Below are positions 36,037-45,537 of a stretch of 64,000 nt of DNA, piece after piece. This DNA comes from Vibrio zhugei (lineage in GTDB: Bacteria > Pseudomonadota > Gammaproteobacteria > Enterobacterales > Vibrionaceae): the NCBI RefSeq assembly GCF_003716875.1, contig NZ_CP033077.1:1-64000 (forward strand), written 5' to 3'. The translations under genes were made by a program, and so were the position numbers. The stretch's first letter is position 1. Every line of letters starts with the position of its first letter. Below the pieces are notes generated by a model, which did not search any database, had not been told where the DNA came from, and saw only the letters and a program-made list of their open reading frames with translations.

Positions 36037-37287
36037 TTATTTGCGTTTGATTAAGCAAAAGTGCTTCTTTCCGCGCTGAATTAACCAGTATTTATCAAAC
36101 AGTGGAAATCCGAGTTGGGAGTTGTCAGGTGTTATTTTTTCTCCATTTACACTAATCGCATTGCCTTCGATCAGCTCTCTGGCGATACGTTTTGATTTAG
36201 CTAACCCTGACTCGAGCAACAATTCGACGACGTCTTGCAGAGTGCTTTCAATGCTTGGAAGACCATCTAGCTCTAATTGTTGGAGTTCACTATAACTCAG
36301 CTTCTCGACACCACCTGTGAATAATGCCTGTGTTATACGCTCGGCACTACGTAACCCTGATTCTCCGTGAACAAAACGAGTCATATTTTGCGCCAAAATC
36401 TTTTGTGCCTCAGGTTTGCCGTTATTTGACTTGTCCTGCAACTCTATCTGATCAATTTCTTCACAGGTTAAGAATGTGTAGTACCGAAGAAGGTTGTAGA
36501 CATCTGTATCCTCAGTTGACAACCAGAACTGGTAAAACATATATGGCGATGTTTTTTGTGGATCAAGCCAAACGGCTCCTCCTTCTGTTTTGCCAAATTT
36601 AGTACCGTCAGATTTAGTTATCAAAGGTAACGTCAAACCAAACACTTGTTCACCATTCTGGCGACGTGTTAAATCAATACCGCTGACGATATTTCCCCAT
36701 TGGTCATTACCACCAATTTGTAAACTACAACCATAATTTCTATTAAGTTCAGCAAAATCAAAAGATTGGAGTAAACAGTAACTAAACTCTGTAAATGAAA
36801 TACCTTGATCGGGTCTTTGCAACCGTTGTTTTACTGACTCGCGGCTGATCATATTGTTGACAGAAAAATGCTTACCGACATCACGGAAAAAATCGATGAC
36901 ATGAATGTCTTTTATCCAGTCTGCGTTATTGACTATCGTCATTGGCTTGCTTAAATGAGGTGCTAATAACCGCTCAATTTGAGTAGTAAGATCTTTGACC
37001 CAAATGGCTACCGTTTCTTCAGTATTTAAACTGCGCTCTAAAGCTTTGAAGCTAGGGTCGCCAATCATACCCGTTGCACCACCAATAAGCGCTAATGCTT
37101 GATGTCCAGCATCTTGAAAACGCTTGAGCATAATTAGAGGAACTAAGTGTCCAATATGAAGGCTGCCTGCGGTAGGATCGAAACCGCAGTAAACTGTTTG
37201 TGGCTGGCTAAGTTGTTGCTGTATTTGTTCTAAATCACTGGCTTGAGCAATTAATCCGCGCGTCTGTAGTTCCTGAATGAATGTCAT
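36037..37287 (-). CDS. tyrS: Tyrosyl-tRNA synthetase (probably an additional copy)
   Basis: 416 residues, full length: class I HIGH motif ([10 protein letters not shown] ~40-49), tyrosine pocket [12 protein letters not shown] and GGNDQWGNI, the KMSKS equivalent KFGKT (~230-234), and a C-terminal S4 RNA-binding domain (~350-416). It attaches Tyr to tRNA-Tyr. It lies in a mobile cassette region, opposite in direction to the cassettes, with its own upstream region. Housekeeping tyrS is not expected here, so this is probably an accessory copy, as found for synthetases that tolerate inhibitors. That reading is inference. Confidence 0.9.
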   Translation of the reverse strand: MTFIQELQTRGLIAQASDLEQIQQQLSQPQTVYCGFDPTAGSLHIGHLVPLIMLKRFQDAGHQALALIGGATGMIGDPSFKALERSLNTEETVAIWVKDLTTQIERLLAPHLSKPMTIVNNADWIKDIHVIDFFRDVGKHFSVNNMISRESVKQRLQRPDQGISFTEFSYCLLQSFDFAELNRNYGCSLQIGGNDQWGNIVSGIDLTRRQNGEQVFGLTLPLITKSDGTKFGKTEGGAVWLDPQKTSPYMFYQFWLSTEDTDVYNLLRYYTFLTCEEIDQIELQDKSNNGKPEAQKILAQNMTRFVHGESGLRSAERITQALFTGGVEKLSYSELQQLELDGLPSIESTLQDVVELLLESGLAKSKRIARELIEGNAISVNGEKITPDNSQLGFPLFDKYWLIQRGKKHFCLIKRK

Positions 37288-37407
37288 CTATAACGTCTTT
37301 TCTGTCATGAATAATGTGATGTACAGATTACGAATAGAACCTTTTGCGCGATATATCCCTAAAGGGATAGTTGGTTCATTTAGTGGGTAATAATATGGTT
37401 GAGGAAG

Positions 37408-38496
37408 CCCGAATTCAACTGCGAAGTGCGACACTCTCCAATATCAAGAAGCTAAAGCCATCTCCTCAAATATAATGGCTGCCTGCTTGAAGCCTAAACA
37501 CTTTCTCGGACGGTAATTTATCCGCGATAAAGCGAACTCTATATCGATGTCCGTCACTGTCGTTAGATCGGTTCCTTTCTTCACATATTGCCTTAAAAGA
37601 CCGTTCGCATTCTCATTAGCACCACGCTCCCAAGAACTGTACGGATGAGCAAAGTACACATCAGCCTTTAATTCTTTTGCGATGGTTTCATGACCTGCAA
37701 ACTCTCGCCCGTTATCTGCCGTAATGGTATGGACATGTTTCTTATAGGGCTTCAGTAGCTCTATTGTCGCTTTGGTGACATCATCCGCTGACTTAGATGG
37801 CACTTTCTTTACCACGTAAAATCGAGTCTTACGCTCTAAAATAGTCACCATTGCACCTGTACCATGCTTACCTAGCACAGTGTCGATTTCCCAGTCACCA
37901 AACCGCTCCTTACTGTCAACGATGCTTGGTCTATCATCAATCGAAACGGCATTTTTTATCGCTGGAGCTTTCTCTTGTTTACCTCGGCGATACCGCTTAT
38001 GACCTTGTCTCAAGTGACGATATAACTTACCGCCCAAGCGTTTATCTTGAGCAACAAAGCGATAGATCCACTCATGACTGACAGATGCACCAATTTTCGT
38101 TAATACATTAGAAATCTGCTCTGGACTCCAATCTGTTTCTAAAAGAAGGCGGATAAAATCGACACGTTCCTTTGGTATTCGGTATTTACGTGCTGTTTTG
38201 CGCTTTTTGGTAGACGACATCTGGGCTTCGTTAGGGCAATAATGCTCTCCCTTCCGACCGCGTTTAAGCTCACGGTATACCGTCGAGCGGTGGCACTGAA
38301 CTGTTTTAGCTATTTCAGGAACCGAAATTCCCCGTTCCAAAAGAGCAGAAATCTGGTATCTTCTGCCTTCGGTCAACTGTTGATAATTCATGGTAGTACT
38401 GCTTGTTTCTTTGGCGAGAAGAGCGTACCACTTTCAGCAGTTGGCTTCCTCTTCTACATATTTCCATGAATGTCGCACTTATTATCTGAAATCGGG
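37408..38496 (-). mobile_element. IS30-family element copy 1
   Basis: 1089 bp with ends CCCGAATTCAACTGCGAAG and (reverse complement) CCCGATTTCAGATAATAAG. Flanks are AG on the left and TA on the right, so no 2-bp duplication is seen, unlike copies 2 and 3. This suggests that recombination between copies altered one flank. Confidence 0.92.
37444..38391 (-). CDS. IS30 transposase (copy 1)
   Basis: 315 residues. HTH: ISALLERGISVPEIAKTVQC and STVYRELKRG. DDE core: GDWEIDTVLGK, HTITADNGREFAGH, and SSWERGANENANGLLRQY with Glu. Identical in protein sequence to the copy at 50766. Confidence 0.93.
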   Translation of the reverse strand: MNYQQLTEGRRYQISALLERGISVPEIAKTVQCHRSTVYRELKRGRKGEHYCPNEAQMSSTKKRKTARKYRIPKERVDFIRLLLETDWSPEQISNVLTKIGASVSHEWIYRFVAQDKRLGGKLYRHLRQGHKRYRRGKQEKAPAIKNAVSIDDRPSIVDSKERFGDWEIDTVLGKHGTGAMVTILERKTRFYVVKKVPSKSADDVTKATIELLKPYKKHVHTITADNGREFAGHETIAKELKADVYFAHPYSSWERGANENANGLLRQYVKKGTDLTTVTDIDIEFALSRINYRPRKCLGFKQAAIIFEEMALAS

Positions 38497-38529
38497 TATA
38501 CAGATAGTTAACTGTGCGCGTTTTTACTG

Positions 38530-38573
38530 GTCTAACGTGATAAACGCGCATGCGCACGAATAAAATGTTAGGC
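38530..38573 (+). repeat. Possible degenerate attC site
   Basis: GTCTAAC at 38533 and a canonical GTTAGGC core near 38566 bracket CGCGCATGCGCAC-type paired sequence, just before the rnk-like cassette. It may be the remains of the preceding cassette's attC, cut off by the IS30. Confidence 0.4.
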
Positions 38574-38647
38574 GCATGAGACATCAAATCAACTATCATA
38601 CTTCGTTAATAAATTGACAAGTAAATCTAATTTTTTGTGAGAAACCA

Positions 38648-39061
38648 ATGAAAAAGAAGCCCGAAATTATTTTGTCTTCACTAGACGCTGATAGATTGTA
38701 TGCTCTTCTTGAGTCATTACCGAAAAACAGTGTGCCAGGCATTGAAGAGTTAGAGCAGGAGCTAAATCGAGCGGAGATCGTAGAGCCAACGAAAATGCCT
38801 CAGGATATCGTTACTATGAACTCAATAGTTCGATTTTTCGTTGAATCAACGAAGCAAGAATTTGAATTGACATTGGTATATCCAAAAGATATGGATTCAA
38901 ATGGAAAAAATATTTCTATTCTTGCCCCGGTTGGGAGTGCAATGCTCGGCCTTGCTATTGGTGATGAAATCGAGTGGCCCAAGCCTGGCGGGGGTACTCT
39001 GAAAGTTAGAATTACAGAAATTCTCTATCAACCAGAGAGATCTGGCGATTATCAACGATAA
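38648..39061 (+). CDS. rnk: Rnk-like regulator of nucleoside diphosphate kinase (GreA/B family)
   Basis: 137 residues. The N-terminal short coiled coil (LSSLDADRLYALLESL...EELEQELNRAEIV) and C-terminal FKBP-like GreA/GreB domain (LAPVGSAMLGLAIGDEIEWPKPGGGTLKVRITEILYQPE) match Rnk, which binds RNA polymerase without Gre cleavage activity. TMNSIVRFF is a family signature. Its presence as a gene cassette outside the usual chromosomal position is unusual. It ends just before an attC-like site. Confidence 0.85.
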   Translation: MKKKPEIILSSLDADRLYALLESLPKNSVPGIEELEQELNRAEIVEPTKMPQDIVTMNSIVRFFVESTKQEFELTLVYPKDMDSNGKNISILAPVGSAMLGLAIGDEIEWPKPGGGTLKVRITEILYQPERSGDYQR

Positions 39062-39070
39062 TGTGAAAGC

Positions 39071-39140
39071 GCCTAACAAGGCGCTGCACTCGGACAAATT
39101 TACGCTACGCTTCATTTTTCCGGTGAGCGTGGCATTATAT
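39071..39140 (+). repeat. attC-like site 5 (70 bp, divergent core)
   Basis: GCCTAACAAGGCGCTGCACTCGG at left and CCGGTGAGCGTGGCATTATAT at right; the right core has CATTATA instead of GTTRRRY, so it may be weakened. Confidence 0.65.
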
Positions 39141-39168
39141 GCTTCCGTCAGTAGAAGGAATAGAGCTT

Positions 39169-39375
39169 ATGTCACTTTATGAGAAACGAAATAGCAATGC
39201 GCAGCAAGAAGATGCAATGTTAGTTGCTTCGGATTCTTGGTTTACAGTTAAATTTGCCCAAGAAGCAGCAAAGTCTTGGAAGCGTATTATCTTACTCTTC
39301 GTTGTTGCCATCCTATGTTTGTTTGCACCAGCATTGGGCCTTATTGTATCTGCTATCAATGCTTTCTTTTCATAA
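39169..39375 (+). CDS. Small single-pass membrane cassette protein
   Basis: About 68 residues from ATG 39169 (GGAATAGAG just upstream); an in-frame ATG at 39139 overlaps the attC. A polar N-terminal half (YEKRNSNAQQEDAML) is followed by a hydrophobic helix (IILLFVVAILCLFAPALGLI) near the C-terminus. Not recognised. Confidence 0.55.
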   Translation: MSLYEKRNSNAQQEDAMLVASDSWFTVKFAQEAAKSWKRIILLFVVAILCLFAPALGLIVSAINAFFS

Positions 39376-39451
39376 ATACATAGGGAATCACCTGAAAGGT
39401 CGGCGGGTAAGTGCTATTTAAAGAAGTTGTGTTTTCATATTTGAATACGCA

Positions 39452-39576
39452 TATAACAATAAATTTAAGCAGATTCGTAACGCTCGGCATTTTTGCTTTG
39501 AATCAGCTTCAGTGTTTACGGCACAATGGTTTAGGTTAGTGGTAGCGTTACTCACTACTTAATTTGGCGTTATGCC
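39452..39576 (+). repeat. attC site 6 (VCR-like, 125 bp)
   Basis: ATAACAATAAATTTAAGCAG ... CTTAATTTGGCGTTATGCC; the interior CGTAACGCTCGGC pairs with GTAGCGTTACTCACTAC, close to site 1. Confidence 0.85.
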
Positions 39577-39586
39577 TCACAACATC

Positions 39587-40000
39587 ATGCGTCGCACCCT
39601 ACTCGTCCTGACCATTGCAGCCTGCGCTGGATGTATGAACTACTCGGACAAGATCTCGGAGCAATTCGAGGCCTCCGGCAACAAGCGAATCGACCTGAAG
39701 GCCGCCGTTCCAACTGACTGGGACAGAGTTTGCGTCGTTGGCCCGTACCAAGATGACGCATTTGTTGAAAAGACACTCGGCTTTGCTTGGCCAGCCGAAC
39801 GTAAAACCAGCATCGAGGACAACGATGGCATCTCGCTTCTATTGTTCGCAAAGGGCCAATCGGTGGTGGCGCACGTTGAGTACCCGCGCAACCATGGCGA
39901 CTTCACTGAGCTAGAGGGCCAGTGCTTCAATCCGCAAAAGGCAAGGTTCAGAAACTTCCCAAGTGGCCCGGACAACTGGCCGCGCCTTGTTCCGGAGTGA
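39587..40000 (+). CDS. Cassette lipoprotein of foreign composition
   Basis: About 137 residues from ATG 39587. The signal MRRTLLVLTIAACAGC has a lipobox-like IAAC/CAGC, so it is a probable lipoprotein. The mature part (DWDRVCVVGPYQDDAFVEKTLGF...ISLLLFAKGQSVVAHVEYPRNHGDF) resembles small hypothetical lipoproteins of soil and plant proteobacteria. Codons are visibly GC-richer than every neighbour and its attC is of a non-Vibrio type, pointing to recent arrival from another genus. Confidence 0.6.
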   Translation: MRRTLLVLTIAACAGCMNYSDKISEQFEASGNKRIDLKAAVPTDWDRVCVVGPYQDDAFVEKTLGFAWPAERKTSIEDNDGISLLLFAKGQSVVAHVEYPRNHGDFTELEGQCFNPQKARFRNFPSGPDNWPRLVPE

Positions 40001-40001
40001 G

Positions 40002-40108
40002 GCATAACAATTCGTTCAAGCCGAGCCCGCTTCGCGGTCTCGGCGCTGGCGCTATGATTGAACCATCGCCGGTCCCGCTCAGCGGGCCGGCTTAACTCCG
40101 GCGTTATG
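40002..40108 (+). repeat. attC site 7 (GC-rich, Pseudomonas/Xanthomonas-like)
   Basis: GCATAACAATTCGTTCAAGCC at left and GGCTTAACTCCGGCGTTATG at right, with GC-rich paired interior; unlike the VCR-type sites on either side and close in style to attCs of mobile integrons. Confidence 0.85.
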
Positions 40109-40139
40109 AGCAGCATTAAAATTTAGGACTGAGTTGTAT

Positions 40140-40691
40140 ATGAGAGAAAGAGAAAAAATGCTCTCTGGCGAGTATTACGATCCGAGTGACGCTGAGCTCG
40201 TCAAGTTGCGTCTTGAGGCTCGTTTACTCACAGAGAAGCTAAATCAAACAAGTGTAAGTTGCCCAGAGAAAAGAGTAGGGATAATCAAATCCTTGTTGGG
40301 CTCTACAGGAAATAGCATTCACATTGAATCTACCTTCAACTGCGATTACGGGCTGAATATACACGTTGGTGAGAATTTCTATGCCAATTTTGGCTGTGTC
40401 ATTTTGGACGTAGCGGAAGTTCGCATTGGCGATAACTGTTTTATAGCACCACAGGTTGGAATTTATACGGCAACTCATCCAATCGATCCGATTCAGAGAA
40501 ACAGTGGGTTAGAGTTTGGAAAGCCAATCAGAATAGGTAACAACTGTTGGATTGGAGGTCATGCAACGATCAACCCAGGAGTGACGTTAGGTGACAACGT
40601 TGTTGTTGCCTCGGGAGCCGTTGTAACAAAGAGTTTTGGTAGTAATGTTGTCATTGGTGGCAATCCAGCACGAGTGTTAAAAGAAATCTAG
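40140..40691 (+). CDS. Maltose/galactoside O-acetyltransferase family (Maa-like)
   Basis: 183 residues from ATG 40140. The Mac domain at the N-terminus (REKMLSGEYYDPSDAELVKLRLEARLLTEKLNQ in pieces) is followed by left-handed beta-helix hexapeptides: GLNIHVGENFYANFGCVIL, IRIGNNCWIGGHATINPGVTLG, and VVASGAVVTKSF. The catalytic His is in YTATHPID. It transfers acetyl from acetyl-CoA to sugars and works as a trimer. The cassette is related in type to the cat-like xenobiotic acetyltransferases, but the Mac domain favours the sugar branch. Confidence 0.85.
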   Translation: MREREKMLSGEYYDPSDAELVKLRLEARLLTEKLNQTSVSCPEKRVGIIKSLLGSTGNSIHIESTFNCDYGLNIHVGENFYANFGCVILDVAEVRIGDNCFIAPQVGIYTATHPIDPIQRNSGLEFGKPIRIGNNCWIGGHATINPGVTLGDNVVVASGAVVTKSFGSNVVIGGNPARVLKEI

Positions 40692-40711
40692 CAACCTTTA
40701 GCTCGCTGCTC

Positions 40712-40837
40712 ATAACAAACGCCTCAAGAGGGACTGTCAACGCGCGCCGTTTCCAGTCCCATTGAGCTACAGTGGTTATGGTTGTTGTGTTTGAGTTTAG
40801 TGTTATGCGTTGCCAGCCCCTTAGGCGGGCGTTAACT
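40712..40837 (+). repeat. attC site 8 (VCR-like, 126 bp), last of the array
   Basis: ATAACAAACGCCTCAAGAGGG at left and CCCCTTAGGCGGGCGTTAACT at right, with complementary arms. Confidence 0.88.
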
Positions 40838-41222
40838 TAGCCATACAAATATTAATCTTAAACTCACTTTGTAGAGTTAAAATCCTAACTCAGAATTGTC
40901 CATAGGTGTGCTAGCGCCGATCACGGCAAACACACCTTTGCCCCATTTCTGGCTAGAACAAGAGTTCTATGGTTTAGCGGACTAATTTTTTTGCTTAGAT
41001 TTTCTAATTATAAGGAGCGAGCAGTACATGTCCTGTTTCACTCGATATATAGTTATTTTGATAGACTTTTTAGTCTCTTCTGTACACATTACCTTTTTCT
41101 TTTAAACCTCACCCTTTGAGATTCTTTCTCGAAATTCTATAACCAACCCTAAATGTATGCTTTCCATCATCTTTTTCCGAATCCCAGTAAGGTATAGTCA
41201 TTTGATAAGCATGTAATTTAGT
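40838..41222. other. Region between cassette array and Gabija-like locus
   Basis: 385 bp. The only candidate is a 25-codon hydrophobic peptide frame (41028-41105, MSCFTRYIVILIDFLVSSV) 10 nt after a strong AAGGAG; it might be a leader or small membrane peptide but has no other support. The remainder is AT-rich and should hold the promoter of the nuclease gene. Confidence 0.35.
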
Positions 41223-41323
41223 ATGGGAAATCTCGTGTACATCGTAAGCGCACCACAAACCCCACATTCTAATCAGGCTTTGCCCACTCTATGATCACAT
41301 CTCCAATCCAAAGGAGATGTGAC

Positions 41324-41644
41324 ATGAATAAACGACGCACCGATCAAGAATGGCTTTCTCTGATTGAGCAATGCCAAGCCAGTTCGCTTACACAACAAGA
41401 TTTTTGCCAAAAACACGACATTAGCGTATCGACGTTTTACGCTAAGCGGCAGCAGTTGAGTGTTAACCCATCTCCAACTCAGAGCGGCTTCGTTAAGGCC
41501 GAAATTATTGAAAAAACCACCTGTCGCAAGGTGACCCAGACGTCGGTAGCCAACATGACTTTGATAGTAAATAACATCGAATTGAGTATTCCTCAAGGCA
41601 CGCCACCACACTATCTTGCTGAGTTGATTGGAGCCTTGTCATGA
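41324..41644 (+). CDS. tnpA: IS66 TnpA
   Basis: 106 residues from ATG 41324, with AAGGAG 7 nt upstream. The HTH segment RTDQEWLSLIEQCQASSLTQQDFCQKHDIS in parts plus STFYAKRQQL is typical of IS66 Orf1. Overlaps tnpB by ATGA. Confidence 0.92.
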   Translation: MNKRRTDQEWLSLIEQCQASSLTQQDFCQKHDISVSTFYAKRQQLSVNPSPTQSGFVKAEIIEKTTCRKVTQTSVANMTLIVNNIELSIPQGTPPHYLAELIGALS

Positions 41645-41994
41645 AGCGCATGATGACCGCGCCAGTGGTGTATTTATACCGCGAGTTTGTCGATTTCAGA
41701 AAATCTATCAATGGTCTGGCGCTGTTGATTGAATCCGACACCGACCTTGAGCTAGGCTCAGGGGCATTGTTCCTCTTCACCAATAAACAACGCGATAAAA
41801 TAAAAGTGTTGTATTGGGACCAAACGGGTTATGCGCTCTGGTATAAACGCCTCGAAAAAGCCAAGTTTAAGTGGCCCACGCAAGAGAAAAATACGGTGTT
41901 GACCTTAACGCAATTTGACCTCGACAGACTGCTTTCTGGCTTCACAATAATCGGCCATAAATCGGTAAAAATCGACAGTTTTACAATGGGTTAA
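41641..41994 (+). CDS. tnpB: IS66 TnpB
   Basis: 117 residues, one difference (V for A in KVLYWD) from the copy at 619. Same YREFVDFRKSINGL and DQTGYALWYKRLEKA motifs. Confidence 0.92.
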   Translation: MKRMMTAPVVYLYREFVDFRKSINGLALLIESDTDLELGSGALFLFTNKQRDKIKVLYWDQTGYALWYKRLEKAKFKWPTQEKNTVLTLTQFDLDRLLSGFTIIGHKSVKIDSFTMG

Positions 41995-42044
41995 TGGCAA
42001 TAAAAGTCAGATAAACCAAGCCTTTTTTATCGGTATTCAGTACA

Positions 42045-43607
42045 ATGAATACCATGAAAAAGACGACCCCCGACATCAATCCAGACAGCCAAAACATCGC
42101 GGAACTTCAAGCGATGGTGAAGGCGTTGATGTCTGAGCAAGAAGCTTGGCAGCAAAAAGAATCACAATGGCAACAAGAACGCCAATCCTTGATTGAGCAG
42201 TTCAAACTGGCACTTGACCGTCAGTTCGCCAAGCGCTCTGAAGCGTTAAAACCGTATAACGAAGCTCAGGGCGACTTCTTTAATGAAGTGGAATGCGAAG
42301 CGGAGAACGTCGACGAAGACGTGGTGACCACGACGACCACAACAAAGCGCCGTGGTAAACGCAAGCCATTACCGAAAGACTTACCTCGCGAAACCGTGGT
42401 TCTTGACCTGGACGAGCACGATAAACAGTGTCCTTGCTGCCAACATTCTCTGCATCAAATCGGGGAAGACCGTAGCGAGAAACTGGAGTTCACGCCTGCG
42501 ATACTCAACGTTATCGACTACGTTCGTCCTAAATACGCGTGCCGTCATTGTGAGCAACACAGTGAGACTAACCCAGTTCACCAACAGCCAGTACCCGAAA
42601 GCATCATCCCCAAAAGCTTCGCCACAGAAAGCTTGCTGGCCCATATCATCTTAGGTAAATACCAGTACGCCTTGCCGCTGTATCGACAAGAAACCTTGTT
42701 CACGCAATCGGGCATCGACTTATCAAGAACCACTATGGCTCGCTGGGTTATCCAAGTGAGCGAGAAGTTCCAACCCTTGTACCAAGCCTTAAAAACGCAC
42801 TTACTTGAGCAAGTGGTGGTGCATGCTGATGAAACCCCATTGAATGTGCTGCAAGAAGAGAAGCGCAGTTACATGTGGCTTTACTGCTCAGGAGCTGACT
42901 CTCCGCAAGCTTGTTTACCGGAGATGAAAAACATCGTCTTGTACGACTATCAAAACAGTCGCGCGAGAGCGTGCCCAATGGACTTCTTGGGCGATTACTC
43001 GGGTTACCTGCAAACCGATGGTTATGTGGCGTACGATGGTCTCACTCAAGTGACAAACGTCGGTTGCTTCGCTCATGCTCGCCGTAAGTTCATGGAGGCA
43101 AAAAAGCTCCAGGGAAAAGGCAAGACTGGAAAAGTGGATATCGCGCTGGCGAAAATCCAAAAACTTTATGCGCTTGAAGCTCACTTAAAACCGTCGTCAG
43201 CCGAAGAGCGTTGGTCAGAGAGACAATCACACGCCAAACCGATATTGGACGACCTGTATCAATGGCTCACGACACAGAAAGTGTTCGAATCCAGCCCACT
43301 GGGTAAAGCGATTAAATACACCTTGGGTCAATGGCCAAAGTTGGTGCGTTATGTGGATGATGGGCACGTATCCATCGACAACAATCGAGCAGAGCGTGCG
43401 ATAAAATCGATGGTCATTGGCCGAAAAAATTGGCTCTTCGCCAACACATCAAGAGGCGCCGATGCTAGCGCATTACTCTATAGCATCATCGAGACGGCTA
43501 AAGCCAATGGACTCATTCTCTACGATTACATGGTCAAGTGCATGAAAGAGCTGGCGAAAGCAGAGCCCGACATTGACTCACTTCTTCCGTGGAACTTCTC
43601 ACACTAA
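42045..43607 (+). CDS. tnpC: IS66 transposase TnpC
   Basis: 520 residues (ATG 42045, or 42054 in common with copy A). It has a longer N-terminal coiled coil than copy A (EAWQQKESQWQQ), CPCCQH/CRHCEQ zinc cysteines and the HADETPLNVL...DNNRAERAIK catalytic core. Intact. Confidence 0.92.
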   Translation: MNTMKKTTPDINPDSQNIAELQAMVKALMSEQEAWQQKESQWQQERQSLIEQFKLALDRQFAKRSEALKPYNEAQGDFFNEVECEAENVDEDVVTTTTTTKRRGKRKPLPKDLPRETVVLDLDEHDKQCPCCQHSLHQIGEDRSEKLEFTPAILNVIDYVRPKYACRHCEQHSETNPVHQQPVPESIIPKSFATESLLAHIILGKYQYALPLYRQETLFTQSGIDLSRTTMARWVIQVSEKFQPLYQALKTHLLEQVVVHADETPLNVLQEEKRSYMWLYCSGADSPQACLPEMKNIVLYDYQNSRARACPMDFLGDYSGYLQTDGYVAYDGLTQVTNVGCFAHARRKFMEAKKLQGKGKTGKVDIALAKIQKLYALEAHLKPSSAEERWSERQSHAKPILDDLYQWLTTQKVFESSPLGKAIKYTLGQWPKLVRYVDDGHVSIDNNRAERAIKSMVIGRKNWLFANTSRGADASALLYSIIETAKANGLILYDYMVKCMKELAKAEPDIDSLLPWNFSH

Positions 43608-44448
43608 AACGCCCCGTGTGTTCATGGGGCGCTTACTGTACATCGAAAAACTAACTATAAAGAACTTTAAGAAAATCGAATCAGGTGAATACGAGTTTAA
43701 TGAGAAAGTGAATATACTCGTTGGAGACAACGATTCAGGTAAAACTACAATTCTGGAAGCTTTAGAGCTTGTTTCAAACTCTAACTACAGAGGTAAGTCT
43801 ATAAGTTCCTCACTATCTCCACATTTATTCAATAATAAGGCGGTTAGAACATACCTTAATGGGGACCTATCCAAAGGCTCGCTGCCTGAAATTCTTATCG
43901 AAGCATACTTATCTGACTGCCCTGAATACAGAGGTAAGAACAATTCACAAAATAAAGAGTATGAAGGCGTATTTATCAAGATCTGCTTCGATGAAGATTT
44001 AACCAGTACATATGAAGAGTTTTGCAAAAGCGCTAAAGTAGACAGCATCCCAATAGAGTTCTATAAAGTCGAATGGTTTAGTTTTGCTTGGGAGCCAATT
44101 AAGTTTCTGAGCAGAAAAGTAAAGGGTCTATTTATCGACCCCACTAGACTTCATCCCACTTATGGTAAGACCCAATATTTATCCAACATCATTAACTCGT
44201 CCTTAACCAAAGAGCAGCAAGCTTTACTTCACCTAAACTATCGCCAATTGAAAAACTCCTTTGAAGAGCAGCAGCAAATTCAAGATCTCAACAATGACCT
44301 TGACTCTGACAATCAGGTCACAGAGCAAAACCTCTCGATAATAGCTGACACTAACTCGGGAACTGTCGAAGCTGGGCTCCAACTAGCGGTAGATGAAGTA
44401 TCGTTTAACCATATAGGTAAAGGGGAGCAAAATAAAATACAGGTTAAG

Positions 44449-45537
44449 CCCGAATTCAACTGCGAAGTGCGACACTCTCCAATATCAAGAAGCTAAAGCC
44501 ATCTCCTCAAATATAATGGCTGCCTGCTTGAAGCCTAAACACTTTCTCGGACGGTAATTTATCCGCGATAAAGCGAACTCTATATCGATGTCCGTCACTG
44601 TCGTTAGATCGGTTCCTTTCTTCACATATTGCCTTAAAAGACCGTTCGCATTCTCATTAGCACCACGCTCCCAAGAACTGTACGGATGAGCAAAGTACAC
44701 ATCAGCCTTTAATTCTTTTGCGATGGTTTCATGACCTGCAAACTCTCGCCCGTTATCTGCCGTAATGGTATGGACATGTTTCTTATAGGGCTTCAGTAGC
44801 TCTATTGTCGCTTTGGTGACATCATCCGCTGACTTAGATGGCACTTTCTTTACCACGTAAAATCGAGTCTTACGCTCTAAAATAGTCACCATTGCACCTG
44901 TACCATGCTTACCTAGCACAGTGTCGATTTCCCAGTCACCAAACCGCTCCTTACTGTCAACGATGCTTGGTCTATCATCAATCGAAACGGCATTTTTTAT
45001 CGCTGGAGCTTTCTCTTGTTTACCTCGGCGATACCGCTTATGACCTTGTCTCAAGTGACGATATAACTTACCGCCCAAGCGTTTATCTTGAGCAACAAAG
45101 CGATAGATCCACTCATGACTGACAGATGCACCAATTTTCGTTAATACATTAGAAATCTGCTTTGGACTCCAATCTGTTTCTAAAAGAAGGCGGATAAAAT
45201 CGACACGTTCCTTTGGTATTCGGTATTTACGTGCTGTTTTGCGCTTTTTGGTAGACGACATCTGGGCTTCGTTAGGGCAATAATGCTCTCCCTTCCGACC
45301 GCGTTTAAGCTCACGGTATACCGTCGAGCGGTGGCACTGAACTGTTTTAGCTATTTCAGGAACCGAAATTCCCCGTTCCAAAAGAGCAGAAATCTGGTAT
45401 CTTCTGCCTTCGGTCAACTGTTGATAATTCATGGTAGTACTGCTTGTTTCTTTGGCGAGAAGAGCGTACCACTTTCAGCAGTTGGCTTCCTCTTCTACAT
45501 ATTTCCATGAATGTCGCACTTATTATCTGAAATCGGG
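44449..45537 (-). mobile_element. IS30-family element copy 2
   Basis: 1089 bp with the same ends as copy 1 and AG on each side (2-bp duplication). It is inserted between Lys and Leu codons just before the Walker B of the GajA-like gene; excision restores QVKLALLNKGG. Confidence 0.95.
44485..45432 (-). CDS. IS30 transposase (copy 2)
   Basis: 315 residues, identical to the other two copies except Lys for Glu in WSPKQISNV (~residue 92). HTH and DDE motifs intact. Confidence 0.93.
   Translation of the reverse strand: MNYQQLTEGRRYQISALLERGISVPEIAKTVQCHRSTVYRELKRGRKGEHYCPNEAQMSSTKKRKTARKYRIPKERVDFIRLLLETDWSPKQISNVLTKIGASVSHEWIYRFVAQDKRLGGKLYRHLRQGHKRYRRGKQEKAPAIKNAVSIDDRPSIVDSKERFGDWEIDTVLGKHGTGAMVTILERKTRFYVVKKVPSKSADDVTKATIELLKPYKKHVHTITADNGREFAGHETIAKELKADVYFAHPYSSWERGANENANGLLRQYVKKGTDLTTVTDIDIEFALSRINYRPRKCLGFKQAAIIFEEMALAS

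Larger units (their letters stand above)
41244..43636 (+). mobile_element. IS66-family element copy B (complete)
   Basis: 2393 bp with terminal repeats GTAAGCGC and the 8-bp target duplication TGTACATC on both sides (41236-41243, 43637-43644). It contains tnpA, tnpB and tnpC. It is inserted seven codons into the GajA-like gene. Confidence 0.95.
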
